Source: Vigna angularis (Eukaryota; Streptophyta; Magnoliopsida; Fabales; Fabaceae). Taken from it: a stretch of DNA of 64,000 nt. The notes beneath the pieces are model-generated. The model worked only from the letters and a program-made list of their open reading frames with translations. It made no database searches and was not told where the DNA came from. Shown here piece by piece: positions 25,848 through 37,300 of this stretch. A program made the position numbers and the translations under genes. The stretch's first letter is position 1. The number at the start of each line of letters is the position of its first letter. Where the stretch lies: contig NC_068971.1 in the NCBI RefSeq assembly GCF_016808095.1, positions 34,891,631-34,955,630 of the forward strand. The letters run 5' to 3'.

Positions 25848-26949
25848 CTATTTTTACTTAAAGAAATAATCATACTATAATTAATATCATGCATTGATAT
25901 TTTAATTAAACATATCTTGTTCATATTTTAATACATTCATATATCATATATTCATATAATAAATAAACAAAATACAGTAAAACATTCATATATCATTCAA
26001 AATATAGCAAAAAAAATTAAACAACACATTAAAAAGGCATTCGTATTTTCAAATTAAAAACAAACATATTTTCAAATTAAAAACAAACAAACAATAACAC
26101 TTACCTCTTGAAGATCTGTGTACGTGGAATACTTTAAATAAAAAGGTGAAAGATTTCACTGAAACTCCAACCAATGTAGTCAAACAATCATTGATTCTGG
26201 ACTTTAGATCATTGTCTATGTTTTTCAACTAATACGGTATCACCAAACCTGTTAATATGATAATATTACATACAGGAGAACTATCACTTCTAGGATTTTA
26301 AATTGTTCAAAATATAAATTTAATTGAACTAAAATTTTGTCTACAATCTTAAATCAACAAAAATAGTTTTGAACAAATAAAACAATTAAATAATATAAGC
26401 TAATACATTTTTTTTACATACAACTGGAGAAGGTAAATATCACAAATATGTATGTAGAAATGTCACAGTGCAATCAACTAGAAAAGGGCGTTGAAAATTA
26501 AAAAACGCTATCCCTTTTTGTTATAAAAGAACTGACTTATAAGTCCACCCTTTTTTTCCATACTTCACAAACTTCATAACTATCTTAATATAGTGAAATT
26601 TATTAATAAGTATTCAAACCAAAATAATAATATTTTAACCTAAAAGTAATACGTTATATTGGACTCAAGTGGTGACCACACTCTGGGGATGGCGACAAAC
26701 TATACTCCAAAAGCCAACCAACCAATTTTTGCGAAACCGAATTATTCATAGCTATCACATGTTTCAATAAATCCAAGATGTTCTTCAACACGAGAAAATT
26801 GTAGCTTTGCATAAGAAAAGAAATCACAGAAGGTAGCAAAGTCTGAAATCACAATAATGAACAAATACAGCACAAAGTATACTCACAGTGTAATCCTTAG
26901 CATGAAATAAAACTCCAAATCCCAAATATCATAACACCAACCATACAGG

Positions 26950-27984
26950 CGGCTAATGAACTTTGACCATGCAAGACCTTGGCAATCAACCTTCAAGATT
27001 TTTGTTCACCACGTTCACAACACCTGCATCACAAACCATCACAAACAAACAGTTAGGCCTCTCATATTTGAACCACTAATGCCACAGCTACACTCTTCTC
27101 TGCATCGTGTTCTCTGCCCATCGTCCTCCTCCGTCCACTGTGTGCCCATCGTCCTCCTTCGCCCACTGTGTGCCCGTCTTCCTCCTACGTCCACTTCTTA
27201 CACGACCATGGAATCCTTGGTGCATATCTTCCACCATCATAGACACCTTTGTCGCTGCTGCTTGACGAACCATCGCATGGTACCTCCATCCACCATCGTG
27301 ATGAACAACTTTTTCCACTGCTTCAACCAGCATTGGATGTGCGCTGCATCGTCCACCACCACGGAGAGCTCAGTTTCCGACCAACCGCATGCCTCTACAA
27401 CCAACACCTCTGCCTCATCGCCACTGCAACGTCCACCTTCGTCAACTATAAAGGCGCCAACGACTTCGGTGGACGAACCAAAACGAAGGACTTCCAGGGA
27501 ACCCAATACGCCCTCTACAACCGGATCCGCGCTCCGACGTCGCCGCCACACTTCGTCGTTACCGAAGCTTTGCCATGGCTAACTTCCACCATGCATGTAA
27601 CCGGATACGAGATTGGCCGATCCGAATACGGTGTCCAATGGATTTCTTCATACGCATTTAACCGGATACGCAAATGGATGAACCAGATACGCTTTCACCA
27701 TTCTGCGTGTTCTCCACCTCGCCACACTTGTCTTCTTCATGAAGCACTTTCTTCTTCATCAGCCACTGTCTTCTTCATCTCCTCCACCCATCCACCTTAT
27801 CTTCTTCATCTACCTCCATGGCCTGCAACGTTAAATCATAGCACAAACGTAAACAACTACAATCATACTTCACGTTACCTTTGTGTCTTCCTCCGCACTC
27901 AAACTCAGTTGCAGCACCTCCTTTACTTGCACAACACAATGGTGTTCTTGCTGGCTGAATGCTCTTATGGCTGGCTTAATTAAG
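26950..27984. other. GC-rich cargo block inside the Harbinger
   Basis: Between the transposase 5' end and the right terminus is a block of about 1 kb that is much richer in C and G than the rest. It has long overlapping open frames on both strands (for example + strand 26,956-27,582 and 27,249-27,983). Repeated phrases such as cgtcctcctccgtccactgtgtgcc (three times near 27,120-27,190) and CCGGATACG (27,600-27,690) suggest duplicated low-complexity sequence rather than a conserved gene. No domain was recognised. It may be captured host DNA. Confidence 0.5.
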
Positions 27985-28080
27985 ACGACAACAACCACAC
28001 ATACAACACATATTAATAGTTGTTCAACACGGTCAAAAGCTAGTGCAACTGATCCTGTGTATTGTGTGACTAATGCATGC

Positions 28081-28137
28081 GAGAATCGTCACTGTTGAAG
28101 CGAATCTTAACTGTTCAAGAGAATCTTCACTATTGAA
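28081..28137 (+). repeat. 19-bp tandem repeat, three units, near the Harbinger right end
   Basis: Units of 19 bp: GAGAATCGTCACTGTTGAA, GCGAATCTTAACTGTTCAA, GAGAATCTTCACTATTGAA. They lie about 300 bp inside the right terminus, where Harbinger Myb-like proteins and transposases are expected to bind. Binding-site function is inference. Confidence 0.7.
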
Positions 28138-28421
28138 GACCTGTAATAAGCTAAAGCTCAGGAATCTCTACAAGTTACAACTTTGAATAACTCAAATGCA
28201 CAGTAGCCAAATTATCAGTTTCAATCCATGGAATTTGGAAATGTTTGAGGGGCACATGAGACATTTGGTCTACGATCCCTCCAAATCGCCTCTTTCCCGC
28301 GGGTGACGAAAAAGGTCCCCATCCCGCAATTGCCTCCCATTCCTTCCGCACAGTTCTTATCAAACGAACACAACTTTCACTTCTTTTCATCGCTCTCAAA
28401 TCAACGTAAACAGTAAAATAC

Positions 28422-28439
28422 CCCCAAGTGAACACAGTG
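28422..28439. repeat. Right terminal inverted repeat of the Harbinger
   Basis: CCCCAAGTGAACACAGTG, followed by TTA at 28,440-28,442, the second copy of the target-site duplication. Confidence 0.9.
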
Positions 28440-28442
28440 TTA

Positions 28443-30244
28443 GTGTTCAAAAAGATTGGTGGTGTTTTAGGATTGTAGATAAAATCTTATGATTGATCAA
28501 GGTACGGAGGTTGTATGCTATATTGATTATCTTAATTGGTAATCCTTGTTTTGATATATGTGTATATATGATTATAATTATTTATGGTTATTATTGGTTA
28601 AAAGTTCGTGCATGAATGAACATAGGGTTTAAGTAATATTTGTGACGAGTTTTCATGAATGTTTTATGTATGTTTTGTTGGGATATCTTAAGGAAAAACA
28701 AAGTTATGATGCTTGGAGATTTTCTTATAAATATAAATTGTAAGTGTTGAGTCAGTGGTTTGTGGAGAAAAATCAAGTGAGAGAGAAAGATGAGAAAAAG
28801 TCGTTAGGATAACATAAAACCGTGTTTCCTTTTGTGAAAGATGTTTTCTTCTTCCCATTTCAAATCCCCAGTTTAAAACTTTACCACTTCACAGTGTAAC
28901 CAACTTACAGTCCATTAAAGGAGAGCAAGACTGGTGGGCTAAAATTGATTGGACAAACAATGACGAGCTGCATCAGTGATTGCAACCCGTATTTGTTGTT
29001 TACGAAAAGTTGATTCCGGAAAATATTCTGGAAAGCTTTTTCTGGAGGCTTTGCGGACTATCTTTTTTGAAAAAGAGTACATACTTTTCAGGTGAAGAAA
29101 ACCACCGTGCACCACCACAACTCTGCCACTATCCTCTTCTCCGATAGACAAATCCGGATGCATGCCAGTCGCTGGCCTCTTCTCCAGTGAAAAAAAATCG
29201 CAACTCGCATCGAAGGCTTGGAAAAAGACGCAAGAGGAAGATGTAACAGTGAAGAATTAGGGTTAAAATAATAAAAAAAGTAAAGAAGGTTAGTTTTGGT
29301 ATTTCATGTTGATTGGGTGCTGGAAGAAAAATTATAAGGTGCAGAAAGTAATTACCAAATTTTTAATTCTAAGAATTAAGCATGAACAGATGAATACAAA
29401 TCAGGTAGAATATTTAGGAAAAAAAAAGACTCTGAATAATTGAATCGAGACTTGAGAACTTATTACAATATATGAATTGAATGTGGATCCATTAGTTGCT
29501 ACTTATAGCTAAACCTTCCTATTCTTTCCCAAAAGCTTCATACTACAATTTTTTATTCATATGTTTACGTAGTTTATGGTTAATTTGATGATTGAAATTG
29601 CGCTGAGGGCAATTTTGGATTGTGTTGGGTGTTGGTTTAATGGTGAAATTGAATGAGGGTTTTAATGAGAGCATGAAGGTCGAGATGTTCAATGATTGAT
29701 TTTAAGAGATTAGAAATTGCTTTACTGAAAAAAGTTACTTTGGGGTGTTGTTAATGGTTGCCTTCGATAAAAAAGAAAGATTGATGATCACAGAAATGAA
29801 TTTTGACAAGGAAGTTGGGGAAAATTGTGTCTATCAAACAGCACAAATTGCAAATTCATGATTCACCCTTTACTTTGGTAAGATACTGCTATAAAATTGC
29901 ATAATCGTTGCTTACAATTCGTGAAGTTAATAACTAAAACCCAAGTCACGAAATGCAGGTAAAAATCCAATGCGTGTAGTCATCTATAGGGATTATAGTA
30001 AGCTTGGTGGTGGATAGAAAGGACTACAGCTGCATCAGAATAATTCGTAGTCATCATTCACGTTTCAATTTCGTATTCAAATCTTACAAAATATTAAATA
30101 TCTGATATCTTCTATAGCGATTATAAACGGATATCTCATTTGATGTACATTTTTAGCTACACATTTTTTACTCTTAATTTTCAACAAATTATGAAGTTAT
30201 CAGTTCATTCCATGTTTTTTTCAACGTTCTCCCCCAACCCCCCC

Positions 30245-30279
<35 letters not shown>

Positions 30280-31398
30280 TTTTTTTTTCCACAGTAAGAA
30301 TAGTATTAGAGTCCAATAGCCACCGAACAATTTGGAGTATCGAAAATATCATAATTTTAATTGTTAACGTAAAAGAATACAATAAATACAATGCAGTGTA
30401 AAGATTCACCCCTCTCCCTTGCAATGATGAACTAAGATTTACATTTGATACCTGCAAAATAGGAGCTCACAAGAGGGAGTCATCACAGAAAATAATTGAA
30501 AAAAAAGAAAACTACATAACAGGTTATATAGATAGAGGTGTCATCGGGGGATAAAACACACAAAAATTGCCATGGTGTATTTGTGAGATGTACAGACCAC
30601 ACAGAGTACTCCTTTTCACCTTCCCAGCTTAAGCAGGATTATCTGCCTTAGAATGAAGCAAGTCATACAATTTCCTAGTTTAGGCACCAGCTTGTTCCAA
30701 AAAAGTTCACTGCCAATAAGATAAGGATCATCAATGGGCAAGTTAATTAACTCAGGAATAGAAGCATGCCACCAAAACCTGAATCATGTTTAGTTCTTAA
30801 AAAACAACTTTGGATCAGATGCTTGCAATCAAAATAATTAGTGGTTGATTAGTTTAGATATAAATAGAGTTCAACTTCGATCAAGGTGTAGAAATATCTT
30901 TGTAAATAACCTCAGTTTTAAGAAAGAGCAATAAAGTCCATGAAGTTCGTGGCCAGTGAGGAATAGAAAGGATAGATGTAAAGCCTTATACCATAAGTGG
31001 ACAACTGTTTCTATATGATTTGAACCTGTGACCTCCCATTCAAAAGTCAGAGCAACCTTCACATTGTGCCAAGGCTTGCCCTCTAAATAGTGTGGCCACT
31101 GAATTGGTAGTCACTTAACAGGGTTGAACAGTTTGAGTACAGGCAATTTTCTCTTATTTATCATTTATAGTGTTACCAATATAGAAGTTCCTTTAGGAAA
31201 GATTTGACAGTTGGGGCATTTGTAGATAGGTATATCAATGCAACAAAATATACAGAGAATTGATATAAGTTGCTCATACCATTCAACTGTTAGTTTTTAA
31301 GAGCTTGCAATATCAGCCTTCGTGTGCATATGAAACCATTTTTTTTCCAAGAAAGCATCACTTGTCTCTGCTTTACTTGAAAATATATTGGCTCAGTT
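28443..31398. other. Intergenic region between the Harbinger and the PNPase 3' end
   Basis: No gene was recognised. 28,940-29,165 is open on the - strand and contains repeated phrases (attccggaaaatattctgg) but no known domain. A 33-base C homopolymer lies at 30,246-30,278. 30,400-31,398 probably includes the PNPase 3' UTR or downstream sequence. Confidence 0.45.
30246..30278 (+). repeat. Homopolymer of 33 C, in a C-rich run
   Basis: Uninterrupted C33, preceded by shorter C-runs from 30,230 and followed directly by G and T9. The G-rich - strand could form G-quadruplexes. The length may also reflect sequencing or assembly error. Confidence 0.9.
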
Positions 31399-34300
31399 TT
31401 ACGCCTCTCCACTAATCAAACTGCTTTCATCTTTGACAGACACACTACCAACTGCTTTGTTGCTACTCTTCTTTGTTTTCTCTTTGTTATCCTGGGAAGA
31501 GTTGACCAATCTCCTGACAAACTTTTTAGATGGAAGTACTGAATCATCATCCTCTGAACTCCTTTTAGAAGAGGATATGATTTTGGCAGTGCTAGAGTTG
31601 TCCTTAGACTTTTCGGATGATTTTGATGAAGTTTCTGTGCCGTCAGGTAGTTCACCAGTAGACTGTTTAACATTTGAGTTATCTTGATTCGTATCAGGAA
31701 GCAGTGCTCGGTGACTCAGGCGCAGTTGGCCCTTTTCATTGATCTGCAGTGCATGCTTAAAATAATAAGACAAAATTCCAATCTCACAATATAGTAAGAT
31801 TAAATCAAATTTGTCAGATATTTGAAAATCAGAATAAAATATTCTAGATGTACTGTGAAGTAGTTTATCGGCAAGAAATCTCTAAATTAAAGGAAACGAT
31901 ATTCTATCTTGATTTTTTAACAAGATGTAGTAAAGACTATCTAGGATAGAATATTCTAGATGTACTGTGCAGTAGGTTATCGGCAAGAAATCTCTAAATT
32001 AAAGGAAACGATATTCTATCTTGATTTTTTAACAAGATATAGTAAAACTTGACATAGTTCATATTTCATAAAATGACATAGTTCATACTTTCATAAAATG
32101 GGACTGGAACTAATGAAAAGGTGGTTGACTTGACCAATTTTACTAATTTCATAACAATAACAAGAAAAAAATATAATCTGAAAAGAAGAATATAGAAAAA
32201 ATAAAAATTAAAGAAGTTTCAGTTAGTAATAATGTCTCTCATGTGTAATAGCTTACAAATAGATAACTGTGCCGTAGTTAAGCAGATTATCAGAATCCAT
32301 TACAACAGATCAACAATTCACAGAATTGTCTTTTACAACAGACTGGCCAATAATGCTGGTTATGATTCTTAGCCAAATGCATAAATATAAGAACTGTATT
32401 CACTGATTAGAGTTCATAACAGTAAAATGGATTACAGAAATCACTAAACACTGTCTGATAGTCTTTAAGCTTTCCTTAATTTTCTTACTCAAACTGAAAC
32501 TGCCATCCCCAAAGGCATAGATATGATTAAGGCAAAGAACTAACTGAATCTATCGAGTACTGTTTAGCTCAGCTTCACTTTCACTTCAGAGAATTGGAAA
32601 GGAGATGTATAAGATGTCTTGTATCGGCTACGAATATGGAACAAATACTATTTGACTCAGAAAATGCTCTCCCTTGGAGCCGGATGCTGGGATGAATTAG
32701 GCTCAGTTCATTTCTAATGGGTAAGTTAAAAGCTAAGCATGTATTGCAGGAATTTAAGGAACAGAAACTCAAGATCTGTTCATTCATATAAAGCGAATAA
32801 CATTAAATATAGTGAAATTAATCACTGCTCTAAGTTCAATTAAAACAACAACTTTTCCCTTCCAGTTCCTCCCTTTGCTTTTTAGTCATGGAGGCAGAAC
32901 GAGCAAATGAGAGATCAGAGCAAAAAGAATGAGGTAAGAAAATTCATACAAATTACAGTCAAATTGTACTTTACATAACCTATTGTAACAGACTTCGTTT
33001 ATAATTAAATCTTGTAAATATTTTAATTAGGATAAATTCAAGTTTCCTATTAATTGGTATATTTCAGTAAAGCCGTCATGTAGACTTTTATACATTGTAA
33101 AACCTTGAATAGTTGAATTGTCATCAATAATATTCAGAAATTTCAATACTATCATTTCAAGTCCCTAATTATTTAGTTGCACCACAATTACATGAAGACA
33201 ATGTTATGATTACCTAACGTTTCTCAAAGCAAATAAAGCACAAATCATGTAGAAAATTGTCAATAGAATATTACAAACACCCTCAAACGAGAACATGTAT
33301 GTAACTCTAAAGTAACACAGTAAATACGACAAACACCAAATGAAGGCATAGCTTGGCTTAGTTCAATCACCATTAAGAAAGAAAAATGAGTTACTACAAC
33401 ATTGCATATTGAGCAATTGGCAAATTTGAGCATCATTAATAACTAACAATGAGCAACATGACATACCTCTATAAGCTTTACATCAATGCGATCTCCCACC
33501 TTGAACACCTGCACGAGTGCAAGTCAAATATTATCCCCGCATTATTTGCTTATGCTGTTAAGTTTGGAAAATAGAATCAAAAGAAAATGCTTACATCCTC
33601 TGCCTTTGGTAGCCAACCTGAACTCAGTTCACTGATATGACAAAGTCCCTACATAAAAAAAAGTTGGACATGGTTAGAAATATGAAAAGTTTCTGATGAT
33701 ATTATTTTATAAAATATTTTAGAGTACTTAGCTGATCTCTTAGGATTTGGTATTTTATTTTATAATTCATGATTTGTTTTCTTATTTAATTATTATCACT
33801 TTTTCATTGTATCTTATCTGGTTTGACACTCTAATTTGTAGTTCCCTATTTACAACAATATATAATAGCTATGGTCAGGGGGCTTATTTTTAATACACTC
33901 AACCCTTCGAATTATAGGAGTACAGATTTGTTCCATTTTTTAGTACATAATTTGATAGGTTCTTTATCCAAGAACCTAGGAAAAACTCACTCCTTACTTT
34001 TCAAACACACACACCAACAAAGAAATGCTTCTTTTATTCACTTTCAATCAACAGAAAGAATACAGAGAGCTTAACCTCTCCCCCTCAGGACAATGAGTCC
34101 TGATCAACAATTCAATAAGGCAAAAAGATCCCTCCCCCAAACTAATCACAACTATTTATACAAGTTCAAAAGCTTTTCCCCGCTCCCCCTAACTGACCAA
34201 ACAGTTAGACCAACTAACTATGTTTCTTTCTTCTCTCATAGACTAATAACGGTCTAACATTACTCCCCCCTCCTTCAGCAACCTTGTCCCCAAGGTTGAA

Positions 34301-37300
34301 TTCTGGATATTGATCCTGCATCGTTTCCACGTCTTCCCAAGTTGCTCCATCTCTTCCTCCTTCATGCCACTCCACTAATACTTGGTGCATAGTCTCACCA
34401 CCCTGCTGTCTGGTTCTCCTTTCAAGAACTTTCACTGGCCAATGACTGGGTCCATCAGCCTGTAACTCTGCAGGCAGCTCCCTTTCTATCCTTCCCCTTT
34501 CCTCGAGAGGGCATCAGCCACTTTGTTTGAGCTCCCCCACCTTGTATACGATGTCAAAATCATAACCCATGAGCTTAGCTATCCAATTCTGCTGGCTGTG
34601 GGTTGTGATTCGTTGTTCCAGCAGGTATTTCAAACTGCGTTGATCGGTATATACCACAAACCGCCGTCCCAATAAGTAGGGCCTCCAGTGTTGAATGGCC
34701 ATTACCAAAGCCATAAGTTCCTTTTCATACACTGACTTACTCAGAGATCCCATCGATAACGCTTTACTGAAGAAAGCAATAGGTTTTTTATTCTGCATGA
34801 GTACTGCTCCCACACCTATTCCTGAGGCATCACATTCCAGCTGGAACTCTTGGTTAAAATCTGGAAGAGTCAAAATTGGTGTCGTGGTTATGGCTGTTTT
34901 CAAATTCTCCATGGCCGTCTGTGCTGCTGGTGACCACTCAAAACTCCCCTTTTTTAGCAAGTTTGTCAGAGGTTTGGCCATTCTCCCATATCCCTTCACA
35001 AATCGGCGATAATAACCCGTGAGGCCTAGAAACCCCCCTCAAAGCCTTTAAATTCCTTGGTTCTCCCCACCCTAACACTGCCTGCACCTTCTCCGTGTCC
35101 ATCTCCACTCCTCTTTCAGATATTACGTGTCCTAAGTAGCCAATTTGTTGCTTCCCAAACTCGCATTTACTTTGGTTGGCTACCCATTCCTGTTGTCCCA
35201 GTAACTACAACACCGAGCCCAGCTGTTCGAGGTGATCTCCCCCTGTCCGACTATACACGAGGATATCATCGAAAAAAACTAGTACAAATCGCCTGAGGAA
35301 GGGCTGCAGCAGGTTGTTCATGGCGTTCTGGAAAGTTGCTGGGGCGTTAGTGAGCCCGAAGGGCATCACCAAAAATTCGAAGTGACCCTGATGGGTGCGG
35401 AACGTCGTTTTCGGGATATCTTCCTCTCCCATTCGGATTTGATGATACCCGGCCTTCAAATCTATCTTAGAAAAGTATTTGGCGCCATGCAGCTCGTCCA
35501 GCAACTCCTCTATCACAGGAATGGGGTACTGATCGGGGACAGTTGCCTTGTTAAGTGCTCGGTAATCGACGCAGAACCGCCAACTACCATTCTTCTTTTT
35601 CACTAGGATAACTGGACTAGAGTATGGGCTTCTGCTGGGACGAATAATCCCCACCTTCAACATATCCGCAACTTGCTTCTCTATCTCCTCCTTCACGTTG
35701 ACGGGGTCCTCACCCTTTTTAAGGACAATCCGATGCTCCAAATCACGTATCGGAGGCAAGCCTTCTCGCTCCTGAAATACCTCGCAGTGGGTCTGTAACA
35801 TAGCCTTCAATTCGGTCTGCTATTCCCCCGTGAGCTCTCCTGGACACGTGTCGTCTCTCTGTTGTTCCAGCTGCCCCACTTCCCACACAAGGAACCATGA
35901 GTCAGCATCCACTACCTTCTTCAGTTCCTGGGGTTCCACCAGCTGTCGGGCCAGAGCTGGGTCCCCCTGCACTCTAATCCTCTTGCCTCCCATGGTATAT
36001 ATCATAGACATCTCCCTCCAATTGATAATCACCTCTCCCAACGTTGCCAACCATGCAATTCCCAGTATAACATCTACTCCACCCAGCTCGAAGACGTAAA
36101 GGTCTGCCACCATCGTAGTTTCCCCCATGTTGATCGGTACCCCCTCACAACGCCCTCTTGACATCCTCCGCCGTCCGTCCCCGAGACTCACCGCATATGG
36201 CGCCGTGTCGGTCACCGGAAGTCTCATCTCCTCTGCCACCCGTCGGCTCACGAAATTATGGCTGGCCTCGCTATCAATGAGAATTAGCACTGGCTTCTCT
36301 CTGATTCTCCCCGCGAGTTTCATGGTTGTCGGCGACGTCATCCCTTCCGCCGAGCACGCCGATAGTTCCATGCAATCCCCCTCCAGGGATCCACCTTCGA
36401 TAACCACATCCTCCTCGTCTTCTGCCAACAAGAGTACTCTCAAACCTTTCTCCGAGCAGCGGTGTCCTGGAGCGAAGGGGCCGCCGCACCGGAAGCATCG
36501 TCCCTCCTCTCGTCTTTTCAAGAATTCCGGATAGGGCAAATTTCGAACCATTCTCCCCCGATTATCGCCATTCCAACCTCCTCCTCGCGTTCGTATCATC
36601 GCGTCCTCCACATCTCTCGCAACCCTGATCGCCTCCTCCAATTCCTTGGGGGCCTGGATGCGTACTTGGCCCTTGACCTCTTCCTTTAATCCCGCCAAAA
36701 AAAATCCTAGTGTCAACTCCTCCGTCAATCCTTGCGTCTACCCTAGCAATACCTCAAAATTCCTGGCGAATTCCTCTACCGAACCTTCTTGACGTAAAGT
36801 TGCTAATTGTTCGTACACCGTGCCCCGAAACCCTCCTCCAAAGCGATTGATCAGTGATGCCTTAATCCCGTCCAAGACCGGTTCTTGGTTTTGTCTTTCC
36901 AAATCTTGAACCAGTAGCTCGCACTACCCTCCATGCTGATATATGCGAGTTCAACTTTATCATCATCTGCCACTTTCTGAATATCGAAAAAGCGCTCTGC
37001 CCGATTGATCCAACTGTGTGGCTCTTGCCCATCAAACCCAGGTAATTCCACCCTCTTCCTCCAATTCTGATGCACTCCCCCACTTTCGCGATGCTCGTGA
37101 TTGTCATTCACGGACGTACTTCCCTTTTCCGACCCTCCTCCGTGATTATTCGGGCCTCCGCTCATCATCCTCATCATCTGTTGAATGTCTCGCCTTATCG
37201 CCGTTGTTTCCTCTTTAATTCCTTCCACCGTTATCTCCAGGTTATCCAATCTATCCTCTGATGACTGTCCGTCCATCACTGATTCTCTCTTCCTTTTGGA

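Larger units (their letters stand above)
21201..28439 (-). mobile_element. Complete PIF/Harbinger DNA transposon, 7.24 kb
   Basis: The left terminus GGGTGTGTTCACTTGGGG (21,201-21,218) is mirrored by CCCCAAGTGAACACAGTG (28,422-28,439). The element is flanked on both sides by TTA (21,198-21,200 and 28,440-28,442), the 3-bp target duplication of the superfamily. Inside, all on the - strand, are a DDE transposase (25,847-24,419), a Myb/SANT-like protein (24,306-23,191) and a third protein of the plant-transposon-protein type (22,990-21,839, one stop). A GC-rich non-coding or cargo block lies at about 26,950-27,984. Classical PIF/Harbingers carry two genes; the third makes this copy unusual. Confidence 0.9.

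Noticed and set aside
27249..27983. 244-codon open frame on the + strand inside the Harbinger
   Set aside because: Histidine/cysteine/serine-biased, no domain, overlaps equally long frames on both strands of a GC-rich block.
30221..30457. Glycine-rich frame on the - strand
   Set aside because: Produced by the C homopolymer.
31388..31687. 99-codon frame on the + strand
   Set aside because: Antisense shadow of the last PNPase exon.
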